Positions 1 through 7,028 of a stretch of 31,470 bases of DNA are shown one piece after another (the first letter of the stretch is position 1; every line of letters starts with the position of its first letter). This DNA comes from an uncultured Flavobacteriaceae bacterium (GTDB taxonomy: Bacteria > Bacteroidota > Bacteroidia > Flavobacteriales > Flavobacteriaceae): NCBI GenBank assembly GCA_937901915.1, contig CALGUD010000142.1:1-31470 (forward strand). The letters are read 5' to 3'. The notes below the pieces were generated by a model. The model had not been told where the DNA came from, made no database searches, and worked only from the letters and a program-made list of their open reading frames with translations. Made by a program: the position numbers and the translations under genes.

Positions 1-774
1 GGTTCCGGTGGAATTATGCTTCCTAATCATTCCCCTCTTATCGTAGCCGAACAATTTGGTACTTTGGGTGCACTATACCCTAACCGCATTGATCTTGGCC
101 TGGGGCGCGCTCCGGGAACCGACCCGGCAACTGCACAAGCAATACGCTCAGACAGAATGCAGGCAGCCCACCAGTTTCCGGAAGAAGTAAGTAAAATTCA
201 ACAATATTTTTCTCCCGAAAATAACACATCTAAAATCCGCGCTACAGTAGCCGAAGGAATTGAAGTGCCCATTTATATTTTAGGATCCAGTACCGATAGT
301 GCATATTTAGCAGCTAAAAAAGGCCTGCCTTATGCATTTGCAAGTCATTTTGCAACTTCGCAATTATTTAATGCACTTAGTATATACAAAACCAACTTTC
401 AGCCTTCAGAATATTTGAAAGAGCCCTATCTTATAGCTTGTATCAATGTGATTGCAGCAGACACAGATGAGGAAGCAGAAAAAATGTCTACTTCACTTAT
501 ACGGATGATTTTAAACCTCCTAACGGGCAAATCTGATTATTTGCAGGAGCCAACAGAAATGACACCTGAACTGAGGGAATTACTGGAAAATCCATCCGTC
601 CAACAAATGTTAAAATACACCTTTGCAGGAAGTAAAGATACAGTGAAACAAAAAACCGAAACCTTTTTAGCCGAAACGGAGGCAAATGAACTAATGGTTG
701 TAACCAATGTGTATCACCCTGAAGACCGTATTAAATCATACAAGATCTTTTCTGAGATTATGAAAGGTATTTAA
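1..774 (+). CDS. Luciferase-like (LLM class) flavin-dependent monooxygenase, 5' truncated by the window edge
   Basis: The reading frame is open from the first base, so the true start lies upstream and about 257 C-terminal residues are present. The first visible residues (GSGGIMLPNHSPL, then VAEQFGTL, then RIDLGLGRAPGTD) form the strongly conserved core of bacterial LLM-class, alkanal-monooxygenase-like oxidoreductases, FMN- or F420-type TIM-barrel enzymes whose substrates are mostly unknown. The later segment LGSSTDSAYLAAKKGLPYAFASHF is the family's second conserved region. Family members are usually about 330-340 residues, so roughly a quarter is missing. There is no signal peptide in the visible part and the protein should be cytoplasmic. 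The next gene (Rrf2 regulator) is 124 bp downstream with its own promoter, so the two are probably not co-transcribed. The family call is firm; the substrate is unknown. Confidence 0.9.
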   Translation, partial: GSGGIMLPNHSPLIVAEQFGTLGALYPNRIDLGLGRAPGTDPATAQAIRSDRMQAAHQFPEEVSKIQQYFSPENNTSKIRATVAEGIEVPIYILGSSTDSAYLAAKKGLPYAFASHFATSQLFNALSIYKTNFQPSEYLKEPYLIACINVIAADTDEEAEKMSTSLIRMILNLLTGKSDYLQEPTEMTPELRELLENPSVQQMLKYTFAGSKDTVKQKTETFLAETEANELMVVTNVYHPEDRIKSYKIFSEIMKGI

Positions 775-835
775 AATAATTTTTCTTGAATAAACCATCC
801 TACCCTAAGTTAGAATTTTACAATTGCCTAAAAAC

Positions 836-859
836 ATTTAAGATAAATTTGTCGTAAAT
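836..859. promoter_or_regulatory. Putative Rrf2 operator, copy 1
   Basis: This 24-bp imperfect dyad has half-sites reading ATTTAaGAtAAA and, on the opposite strand, ATTTAcGAcAAA (10 of 12 positions match). It recurs with 21 of 24 identities at 1349-1372. It overlaps the -33 element of the promoter of the Rrf2-type gene and ends 39 bases before its start codon, an ideal place for an autorepressor. The assignment to the Rrf2 protein is inferred from position, symmetry and length; Rrf2 proteins bind as dimers to dyads of about this size. Confidence 0.6.
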
Positions 860-879
860 ATAAAAAAGTAATATCTTTG
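848..879 (+). promoter_or_regulatory. Bacteroidota-type promoter of the Rrf2 regulator gene
   Basis: TTTG at 848-851 and TATCTTTG at 872-879 match the Bacteroidota sigma-A consensus (TTTG, about 19 bp, TAnnTTTG) with a 20-bp spacer. The start codon follows 19 bases after the -7 box, so the leader must be very short. The -33 element lies inside the 24-bp dyad at 836-859. Confidence 0.7.
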
Positions 880-898
880 TACCATACAATATAATATT

Positions 899-1333
899 AT
901 GTTTTCAAAAGCTTGTGAATACGGTATTAAAGCCATTATCTACATTGCTACTCAATCTATGCAGGAAAAAAGGGTAAAAATCGGTGATATAGCCGATAAT
1001 GTAGGTTCCCCTGAAGCATTTACGGCTAAAATTCTCGGAGCACTTGTAAAGCATGATATAGTTCAGTCTCTTACCGGCCCCTATGGAGGGTTCCAGATTG
1101 ATAAAGGTAAAATTGAATCCATAAAACTAAGTGAAATTGTGTTTGCTATAGATGGTGACTCAATATACAACGGTTGCGGCCTGGGTTTGAGCGAATGTAA
1201 TGAAATTCATCCATGTCCTGTTCATGACAAATTTGTAAAAATAAGGGCAGATCTCAAAAGTTTTCTGCATACCACAACAATACATGAATTGGCAGCAGGT
1301 ATAAAATCGGGCAAAACCCTGTTATACAGATAA
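899..1333 (+). CDS. Rrf2 family transcriptional regulator, probable iron-sulfur sensor
   Basis: The 144-residue protein has the Rrf2 winged-helix domain from its first residues (MFSKACEYGIKAIIYIA) through the wing TGPYGGFQID at about residues 60-69. Three cysteines follow at about residues 98-111 with spacing C-X6-C-X5-C (CGLGLSEC then NEIHPC). Rrf2 sensors such as IscR and NsrR hold a [2Fe-2S] or [4Fe-4S] cluster with a similar cysteine triplet, so sensing of redox state, nitric oxide or iron-sulfur status is plausible. The length is typical of the family. It is followed by a small membrane protein gene 87 bp downstream, and both genes carry the same 24-bp dyad upstream, which suggests autoregulation plus control of the neighbour. 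No iron-sulfur assembly genes are adjacent, so which Rrf2 subtype this is cannot be told. Confidence 0.92.
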   Translation: MFSKACEYGIKAIIYIATQSMQEKRVKIGDIADNVGSPEAFTAKILGALVKHDIVQSLTGPYGGFQIDKGKIESIKLSEIVFAIDGDSIYNGCGLGLSECNEIHPCPVHDKFVKIRADLKSFLHTTTIHELAAGIKSGKTLLYR

Positions 1334-1348
1334 AATTTTTTTAAATCT

Positions 1349-1372
1349 ATTTAAGACAATTTTATCGTAAAT
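1349..1372. promoter_or_regulatory. Putative Rrf2 operator, copy 2
   Basis: This is the second copy of the 24-bp dyad, 21 of 24 identical to 836-859; the differences are at element positions 9, 12 and 16. The half-sites are ATTTAaGAcAAT and, on the other strand, ATTTAcGAtAAA. It ends 48 bases before the start of the small membrane protein gene. No good TAnnTTTG box follows it, so this promoter may be weak, activator-dependent or differently built. Confidence 0.55.
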
Positions 1373-1420
1373 TAAAAATATTTAAAAATTAATAAAAGAT
1401 TCATATTAAAGAAAAGTATC

Positions 1421-1705
1421 ATGGGAAAATTAATTCTAAGTAGTTTTAACAAACAGGCACTTCAGTTTGAAGAGAGCCGTTTTGCAGCAATGGCCATCTT
1501 AATCATATTTCAAAGCTGTATGGGGTCTATCGCAGCAATGTATGCTTTAATAAATCACGATTATATATCATTAACTATTAGCGTAATAGTTACAATGGCA
1601 TCTAATGCAGCTTTTATAGCATTATCCCCAGCAAAATGGTGCTTGGGCATTGTATATGGAAGTGTAGCCACCAGTATTGTTTTAATTATTGTTAATCTTA
1701 TATAG
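1421..1705 (+). CDS. Small three-helix membrane protein, putative Rrf2 target
   Basis: The 94-residue product has three hydrophobic segments at about residues 22-43, 47-69 and 72-93, with short polar loops and no signal peptide or metal-binding motif beyond two isolated cysteines. I do not recognise a characterised family. Conserved-looking features are the segment QSCMGSIAAMYAL at the first helix and SPAKWCLGI before the third. It lies directly after the Rrf2 gene, with the same 24-bp dyad in its upstream region, so the likeliest reading is a membrane protein induced or derepressed by the signal the regulator senses. The start ATG follows an A-rich leader, typical of this phylum. Confidence 0.75.
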   Translation: MGKLILSSFNKQALQFEESRFAAMAILIIFQSCMGSIAAMYALINHDYISLTISVIVTMASNAAFIALSPAKWCLGIVYGSVATSIVLIIVNLI

Positions 1706-1742
1706 GATACCAGTTCAAAGATAATATTTATACTATCTTCCA

Positions 1743-1764
1743 TACAGCCATGAAAATGGCTGTA
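1743..1764 (+). terminator. Possible terminator hairpin after the small membrane protein gene
   Basis: A 9-bp perfect stem (TACAGCCAT pairing with ATGGCTGTA) closes on a GAAA tetraloop 38 bases after the stop codon at 1705. There is no convincing T-run downstream, so it may be an mRNA 3'-end stabiliser rather than an intrinsic terminator. The rest of 1706-1963 holds no gene that I can see. Confidence 0.4.
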
Positions 1765-1963
1765 ACTTAGTAAGTGCAATTCAGAAGCATAATTAATTTC
1801 TATTTACTAAAACAATTTAGTATAGTAGTTTATTGTGAGACCAGAGAATTTGTAAAGAGCCTTTATTACTAAAATTCAATATTAAACACATCCACTTCAA
1901 TAAGTTACAATTAATAAAAATTTTGTACGTTTATATTGAGAACACTCTTAACCGAATTATAGT

Positions 1964-3136
1964 ATGAAACACTTAACCTACCAAAGCAACCAACCCCTTT
2001 CTTTTTATTCAATACTACTTTTTTTACTGTGTTTTATCTGGAGTTGTTCTGATAAAGATGATAACCAGAATCCTCTTGGAGAGAATCCGGGGCCCATTGT
2101 AGAGGTTCCTAATCCTTTAGAAAATCCTGAAGATGGGCCGGCTGCCGGAAATCCGGATGGCGATTCGCCTATACCTGCAGCAGCCGGGACCGAAGATGTT
2201 TCAAGCCCTGATGTTGTTATTGGCGACGGAACTCCTCAAAGCTGTGATTGCGATGCAGTTGTTGAGGCTGTAGCCCAGGGTGGTAAAATTGTTTTTGACT
2301 GTGGCCCGGATCCGGTAACTATAGTTATGGACAGGCCTGCTAAAGTGGTGAATAACGCAAATCCTGAAATAGTTATTGATGGTGGCGGACTCATAACGTT
2401 AAGCGGTAACGGTACGACACGTATTTTATATATGAATACCTGTGACCAGAACCAGGTATGGACAACTGATCATTGTCAAAATCAAGACCATCCGCAACTC
2501 ACTGTACAAAACATAACTTTTGCCGACGGGAACTCTATTGGCGAAACAGAATACGACGGTGGTGGAGCTATCTGGGTCCGCGGTGGACGCTTTAAAGCCG
2601 TGAATTGCCGCTTTTTTAATAACATCTGTGCAGGAACCGGCCCCGATGTAGGTGGCGGTGCCTTGCGGGTGTTCAGTCAGTATGAAGGTCTACCTGTATA
2701 TTTAACCAACTGTACTTTTGGTGGTGCCGAAGGATACGGCAATATTGGTTCTAACGGAGGAGCTATAAGTAGTATTGAAGTTTCGTGGACTATCATCAAC
2801 AGTCTTTTCTCTCATAATGAAGCCATTGGCAATGGCGGAAATCCGCAAGAAGCAGGCACTCCAGGTGGGGGAAGTGGTGGAGCTATCTATAACGACGGAA
2901 ATACCATGACTTTAACTGTACTTGGTACCCGTATTGAAAACAATCAAGTAAATGCTTATGGCTCGGCTATCTTTTTTGTTCTTAACGATGAAGACAGGCC
3001 AGGTCTTATACGAATTGACAATTCTGTAATTACAAATAATATCGGGGGTTCATGGTACCCTGCCTATTCCGGTATTTCCATGCATGATGATACCCCCATT
3101 GAGGTAACTAATTCAGTTATTGAGAACAATAATTAA
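1964..3136 (+). CDS. Lipoprotein with a right-handed parallel beta-helix domain
   Basis: The 390-residue protein starts with a hydrophobic signal segment ending in a lipobox (FIWSC, lipidated Cys at about residue 28). The next residues are acidic (SDKDDNQN), a common surface-export context in Bacteroidota lipoproteins. Residues 35-85 are a Pro/Asn/Gly/Asp-rich linker. From about residue 90 on there are repeated coils of pectin-lyase type, with recurring GGGAI or GGAI steps followed by short polar turns and VxNCxF-like strands (for example QNITFADG, VNCRFFNN, LTNCTFGG, INSLFSHN, IENNQVN, ITNNIGG, IENNN). This matches the adhesin or polysaccharide-related beta-helix proteins often given no specific function. 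No catalytic motif of a lyase is visible. It is monocistronic, and the convergent ferredoxin gene ends 27 bp away. Confidence 0.8.
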   Translation: MKHLTYQSNQPLSFYSILLFLLCFIWSCSDKDDNQNPLGENPGPIVEVPNPLENPEDGPAAGNPDGDSPIPAAAGTEDVSSPDVVIGDGTPQSCDCDAVVEAVAQGGKIVFDCGPDPVTIVMDRPAKVVNNANPEIVIDGGGLITLSGNGTTRILYMNTCDQNQVWTTDHCQNQDHPQLTVQNITFADGNSIGETEYDGGGAIWVRGGRFKAVNCRFFNNICAGTGPDVGGGALRVFSQYEGLPVYLTNCTFGGAEGYGNIGSNGGAISSIEVSWTIINSLFSHNEAIGNGGNPQEAGTPGGGSGGAIYNDGNTMTLTVLGTRIENNQVNAYGSAIFFVLNDEDRPGLIRIDNSVITNNIGGSWYPAYSGISMHDDTPIEVTNSVIENNN

Positions 3137-3163
3137 AAGCTTAAGTAGCTGTACCGGGAACTA

Positions 3164-3493
3164 TTAGCTTTCCGGTGCCAATTCTATTTCCAGGCCGTCA
3201 AGGCCTTCGGTTATAGCAATCTGGCAACCTAAGCGACTGTTTTCTTTTACGTAAAAAGCTTCAGAGAGCATAGCCTCTTCATCATCGCCCATTGCAGGTA
3301 AATCATGTGCAGATAAAACATAACACTGGCAGGACGCACACATGGCCATGCCGCCACAAACCCCTATAGTTCCCTCAGGGGCAAGTTCATAGGCCCTTAC
3401 AACTTCCATGATATTCATAGCCATATCGGTAGGTGCCTGTACTTCGTGCACGGTGCCTTCCCTGTCTGTTATTTTAATATTGATATCTGACAT
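3164..3493 (-). CDS. [2Fe-2S] ferredoxin, adrenodoxin-like
   Basis: The 109-residue protein has the cluster-binding pattern C46-X5-C52-X2-C55 and a distal C90 (GVCGGMAMCASC and RLGCQI), which is the vertebrate/bacterial adrenodoxin spacing used for electron transfer to oxygenases and iron-sulfur assembly. It is cytoplasmic and highly acidic. Its ATG overlaps the stop codon of the upstream hydroxylase by one base (TAATG), so translation is probably coupled. That arrangement suggests the ferredoxin supplies electrons to the di-iron hydroxylase encoded just before it. Involvement in general iron-sulfur assembly, given the nearby Mrp and NifU-like genes, is the alternative. Confidence 0.93.
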   Translation of the reverse strand: MSDINIKITDREGTVHEVQAPTDMAMNIMEVVRAYELAPEGTIGVCGGMAMCASCQCYVLSAHDLPAMGDDEEAMLSEAFYVKENSRLGCQIAITEGLDGLEIELAPES

Positions 3494-4398
3494 TATAATT
3501 TTTGTTTCTTTCTTAAGGTTTTTGCTCTTTTATCATCCCCATCATGACTCCATCCGGGTGCAAAGAAAATATATTTTAACTTATCACTCAACTTCCGGGC
3601 CCTTTTTATATCTTTTATAATAGAAGCGTATTCATGTGTTGCAACTGTAACAGGATGATATGAATTGATATTATTAGTAAGTCCATACAATGGTTTTTCA
3701 ATATCTGTTTCTTCGGAAAAAGTACCAAACATCCGGTCCCAGATAATTAAAACCCCGGCATGGTTACAATCGAGATAGCGAATATTGGAAGCATGGTGTA
3801 CCCTGTGATGGGAAGGTGTATTAAATATAAATTCCACGGGCCCGAGCAACTTGTTTACTAATTCTGTGTGTACCCAGAACTGGTAAAAAAGGCTAACTGC
3901 CATCATGGTAAATATCATAAGTGCATCAAACCCCAGAAGTGGCAACCACAACCAAAATAAGAACTTATGGATACGTTCCCCTACTCCCTGCCTTAAAGCA
4001 GTACCAAAATTTAACTTTACTGATGAATGGTGCGGCACATGCCCGGCCCAAAACAAGCGTACCTCATGATTCATTCTATGAAACCAGTAGTAACTGAAGT
4101 CGTCTAAAAAGAAAAGTAATACCCATGCCCACCATTGTCTTTCTATAATATCTTTAAGCGGACTAATTTCATGCAGATAAAAAAAGGCTATAAAAGCCAG
4201 TAATTTCGGAACAAACTCCACAATACCGGTTAAAATAAGCATCCAAAATGACGCTACTGTATCTTTTCTATAGTAAAGGTCCAGTTGCTTTTGTCTTGCT
4301 ATTATAACTTCAATAACTACAGCCAGGATAAAAACAGGCAATACATATAAAGTTAAGGTATCTTCAGATAATTGTTCTATGAAATATTGAAAATCCAA
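3493..4398 (-). CDS. Sterol desaturase / fatty acid hydroxylase superfamily membrane protein
   Basis: The 301-residue integral membrane protein has hydrophobic segments at about residues 15-35, 50-75 and 90-105 and around 150-175. The histidine clusters that ligate the di-iron centre of this superfamily are all visible: HRMNHE, GHVPHHSS and PSHHRVHHASN, plus a later HEY. Enzymes of this group hydroxylate or desaturate lipids (fatty acids, carotenoids, sterols, alkylglycerols) at the membrane; the substrate here cannot be assigned. It is the first gene of a two-gene unit with the ferredoxin. It sits 97 bp after the NifU-like gene, so it may either be read from that operon or have its own promoter. 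Confidence 0.92.
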   Translation of the reverse strand: MDFQYFIEQLSEDTLTLYVLPVFILAVVIEVIIARQKQLDLYYRKDTVASFWMLILTGIVEFVPKLLAFIAFFYLHEISPLKDIIERQWWAWVLLFFLDDFSYYWFHRMNHEVRLFWAGHVPHHSSVKLNFGTALRQGVGERIHKFLFWLWLPLLGFDALMIFTMMAVSLFYQFWVHTELVNKLLGPVEFIFNTPSHHRVHHASNIRYLDCNHAGVLIIWDRMFGTFSEETDIEKPLYGLTNNINSYHPVTVATHEYASIIKDIKRARKLSDKLKYIFFAPGWSHDGDDKRAKTLRKKQKL

Positions 4399-4495
4399 TT
4401 TTTTTTATTTGAAGTGTCACTTCCGAAATGCTGATTACTATCAATGATAAATATGCTGAAAATTGATGATATTTACCGAAAGTGAAAAGGATTTG

Positions 4496-4732
4496 CTATA
4501 CGTTTACCACCTGTTCAATTTGCGGTACGTATTTTTTTATGGTCATTTCCACACCACTTTTGAGAGTCATTTGGTTCACACTGCAACCTACACAAGCTCC
4601 TTCAAGCCGTACTGTTACAAGTCTATCGTCATCAATGGAAACCAGGGAGATATTACCCCCGTCACTCTCCAGAAAAGGTCTTATTTCTTCCAGCGCTTTT
4701 TCTACATTGATTTTAACTTCTTCTGATGTCAT
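4496..4732 (-). CDS. NifU-like C-terminal domain iron-sulfur scaffold protein
   Basis: The 78-residue protein consists only of the Nfu domain. The conserved opening EEIRPFLESDGGNISLV and the cluster-binding CVGC (Cys47, Cys50) within EGACVGCSVNQMTLKSGVE are present. Nfu proteins carry a [4Fe-4S] cluster bridged between two monomers and deliver it to client enzymes in the cytoplasm. It lies one base after the stop of the Mrp-type ATPase gene, so the two are surely co-transcribed, and their partnership in iron-sulfur cluster delivery is well established in other bacteria. Start: ATG immediately after the mrp stop. Confidence 0.94.
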   Translation of the reverse strand: MTSEEVKINVEKALEEIRPFLESDGGNISLVSIDDDRLVTVRLEGACVGCSVNQMTLKSGVEMTIKKYVPQIEQVVNV

Positions 4733-4733
4733 T

Positions 4734-5873
4734 TTATTTCTTTTTTACTGCCGAACAACCTGCCATAGTAGTGATCTTAATAGCTTCGGTTGGTGGTAAA
4801 CTTTTGTTTCGGCCCACCACTTCCTGTATTACATTCTTGGTTAATTCTTCAAAAGCCTCCTCTAAAGGCGTTGCGGTTTGTAAAGCTGCGGGCCTTCCCA
4901 CATCTCCGGCTTCCCGGATGCTTTGCACCAGTGGAATTTCTCCTAAAAACGGAATTTTTAGGTCATTTGCTAAATTTTTAGCCCCTTCCCGTCCAAAGAT
5001 ATAATATTTATTGTTTGGTAATTCCTCAGGTGTAAAATACGCCATATTTTCAATAATTCCTAGCACAGGAACGCTTATACTTTCCTGTTGAAACATGGCT
5101 ACTCCCTTCTTAGCATCTGCCAAAGCTACATTTTGAGGTGTGCTCACCACAACAGCCCCTGTAATGGGTAATGACTGCATAATACTTAAATGAATATCGC
5201 CTGTTCCCGGGGGAAGGTCTATCAATAAAAAATCCAGTTCGCCCCAGGCTGCATCAAAAATCATTTGATTTAGGGCTTTTGCGGCCATGGGTCCTCTCCA
5301 TATAACTGCCTGGTCGGGTTGGGTGAAAAACCCGATTGACAATATTTTTACGCCATAGCTTTCGATAGGCTTCATTTTAGATTTTCCTTCTATATTTACA
5401 GCCAGGGGCCTTGCTCCTTCTACATCAAACATAATAGGAACTGACGGGCCATAAACATCTGCATCAAGCAAACCAACTTTAAATCCCATTTTGGCCATTG
5501 TTACTGCCAGGTTAGACGTAACAGTAGATTTTCCAACTCCACCTTTACCGGATGCTACAGCTATGATATTCGTTATTCCCGGTATTGGTTTTCCCTTTAT
5601 TACATTTGCAGCTGGTTTTTCGGGTGCATCAACCTTTATATTTACCTTGATTTTAGCCTTCGGATATACCTTTTCATGAATAATTTTTAATATTTCAACC
5701 TCTGCTTTCTTTCTTGCCTGAAGGCTGGGATTATTAATTGTTATATCTACAACTACCTCATCTCCAAAAGTCATTACATTGGTTACAGCACCACTTTCTA
5801 CCATATTTTTTCCTTCTCCGGGAACTGAAATGTTTTCAAGTGCTTTTAATATATCTTTTTTATTAAGGTTCAT
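4734..5873 (-). CDS. mrp: Mrp/NBP35 family iron-sulfur carrier ATPase
   Basis: The 379-residue protein has an N-terminal MIP18/DUF59-like domain (about residues 1-95) and a P-loop ParA/MinD-type ATPase. The deviant Walker A is ASGKGGVGKST at about residue 108. Other motifs are LLDADVYGPS, the RGPM segment, LIDLPPGTGD and the VVSTPQ loop. Family members (ApbC, Nbp35) bind and transfer [4Fe-4S] clusters. The C-terminus has a single cysteine (TTMAGCSAV) and the usual C-terminal CxxC pair is not obvious in it. A TATCTTTG promoter box lies upstream, and the NifU-like gene follows after one base. Cytoplasmic. Confidence 0.95.
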   Translation of the reverse strand: MNLNKKDILKALENISVPGEGKNMVESGAVTNVMTFGDEVVVDITINNPSLQARKKAEVEILKIIHEKVYPKAKIKVNIKVDAPEKPAANVIKGKPIPGITNIIAVASGKGGVGKSTVTSNLAVTMAKMGFKVGLLDADVYGPSVPIMFDVEGARPLAVNIEGKSKMKPIESYGVKILSIGFFTQPDQAVIWRGPMAAKALNQMIFDAAWGELDFLLIDLPPGTGDIHLSIMQSLPITGAVVVSTPQNVALADAKKGVAMFQQESISVPVLGIIENMAYFTPEELPNNKYYIFGREGAKNLANDLKIPFLGEIPLVQSIREAGDVGRPAALQTATPLEEAFEELTKNVIQEVVGRNKSLPPTEAIKITTMAGCSAVKKK

Positions 5874-5957
5874 ATCCTGTTTTTGGTATTATTAAGTAAA
5901 TGATCAGAAACTTAAATGCCTGAACACCTTGATTTTAATTATTCTTATTCTAAATTA

Positions 5958-5965
5958 CAAAGATA
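5958..5965 (-). promoter_or_regulatory. -7 box of the mrp-nfu operon
   Basis: Read on the minus strand the bases are TATCTTTG, a perfect TAnnTTTG, about 85 bases upstream of the mrp start. A clean TTTG -33 element is not seen at the right distance (only TTTAT-like bases). The leader between this box and mrp is A/T-rich and holds nothing else that I can recognise. Confidence 0.5.
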
Positions 5966-6060
5966 GCGCTAAACTTTAATATTATAAAGAAGATACATTG
6001 AAAAGCGTAATAGACATATAATGCAAAATTATAACATCATAAAGAAATAATTTTTAACCC

Positions 6061-6396
6061 CTATAGCAACTCCTTAGCCGGATCCCAAAAATATTTCTGA
6101 AAATTTACAATTTGATTTTCTTTTACCTCTACTCCTTCACTTTCCAGCAATTGTTGCATAAGGTTTGTGCCCTGAAAATGATGTTTTCCGGTTAACACGC
6201 CATTCCTGTTAACAACACGGTGAGCAGGCACATCTTCCATTAACCCTGAACCATTCATTGCCCACCCCACCATTCTCGCACTTCTTGCGGCACCAAGATA
6301 ATTGGCAATGGCCCCGTAACTTGTTACACGTCCATACGGTATTAATCGGGCAACATCATAAACTTTTTGAAAAAAATTCTGATCTTCTTTTTTCAT
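6061..6396 (-). CDS. Alkyltransferase-like protein (MGMT fold, catalytic Cys replaced by Ala)
   Basis: The 111-residue protein is the DNA-binding domain of O6-alkylguanine-DNA alkyltransferases: helix-turn-helix region PYGRVTSYGAIANYLG at about residues 20-35, then MVGWAMNG and VPAHRVVNRNG. In active enzymes the motif is PCHRV; here residue 58 is Ala, so alkyl transfer is impossible. Alkyltransferase-like (ATL) proteins bind alkylated guanines and hand them to nucleotide excision repair. The best-known ATLs carry Trp at this place, so Ala is a variant. It is the last gene of a trmB-lysE-atl unit, two bases after the exporter's stop, and it is cytoplasmic. Confidence 0.9.
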   Translation of the reverse strand: MKKEDQNFFQKVYDVARLIPYGRVTSYGAIANYLGAARSARMVGWAMNGSGLMEDVPAHRVVNRNGVLTGKHHFQGTNLMQQLLESEGVEVKENQIVNFQKYFWDPAKELL

Positions 6397-6398
6397 TG

Positions 6399-7028
6399 TT
6401 AAGAGTAAAGAATGCGGATTAGGGTTATAATTAAAAGGACCAACATCAATGCACTTAAAATATAATCTGAATACTTAGAAAACCTTTCCGTTTTAATATC
6501 CAGCCGGTTAAAGTAAATTATGTACATATAGAGCACTGCCAAACTACCTAACCCTGCGGCAAGGACAAACATCACTATATCCCGCCATTCAAATTTAATC
6601 CATCCGCTTACTTTCCATGCTGCATTTAGTCCACAATAATATGGAATGGCCAGGAAATTTAAAGCCGCTAAAAGCATGCCTTTAAAAAAACTGTTTTTTT
6701 TACTCACCCTCACTTTTTTTATTTTCTTTTGAGGGCTTTTTTTTGCCACTACATAAAAATAAATGGCCAGTGAAGCAAAAACAACAATAGCAATCTTTAA
6801 AAGAATATCAATAACATAGGGATTATTATATAAATATCTTGAAATAAGTACAGCCAGGTAGGCCTGGATAAAAATAACCAGCATTACTCCTAAGCTGAAA
6901 AAAACGGCTGCATTTTTCCCTTTTTTAACGCTTATTTTTGCGGCATTTAAATTAAGTAAGCCCGGAGGTACTGTAGCCATAAAAGCTGCAGAAAAAGTAG
7001 CGAAGAACAAAATGATAAGATGTTCCAT
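6399..7028 (-). CDS. LysE/RhtB-type exporter
   Basis: The 209-residue polytopic membrane protein has about six hydrophobic segments. The N-terminal segment MATVPPGLLNLNAAKISVKKG is a LysE-type signature (small residues, PPG, then a conserved polar stretch). A basic cytoplasmic loop with KKSPQKKIKKVRVSKK sits at about residues 95-110. LysE proteins export amino acids or related small molecules by proton antiport; the substrate is unknown. Its ATG overlaps the trmB stop by one base (TAATG), and the atl gene begins two bases after its own stop. The call is to superfamily level only. Confidence 0.8.
   Translation of the reverse strand: MEHLIILFFATFSAAFMATVPPGLLNLNAAKISVKKGKNAAVFFSLGVMLVIFIQAYLAVLISRYLYNNPYVIDILLKIAIVVFASLAIYFYVVAKKSPQKKIKKVRVSKKNSFFKGMLLAALNFLAIPYYCGLNAAWKVSGWIKFEWRDIVMFVLAAGLGSLAVLYMYIIYFNRLDIKTERFSKYSDYILSALMLVLLIITLIRILYS

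Noticed and set aside
3150..3173. Terminator hairpin between the beta-helix lipoprotein and ferredoxin genes
   Set aside because: The stem (ACCGGGAA with TTTCCGGT) is imperfect, overlaps the ferredoxin stop and has no T-run.
4463..5679. Plus-strand open frames opposite nfu and mrp
   Set aside because: They are shadows of well-recognised minus-strand genes, with no conserved motifs.
6061..6396. Active O6-methylguanine-DNA methyltransferase
   Set aside because: The catalytic Cys is replaced by Ala and the protein lacks the N-terminal domain of the full enzyme.
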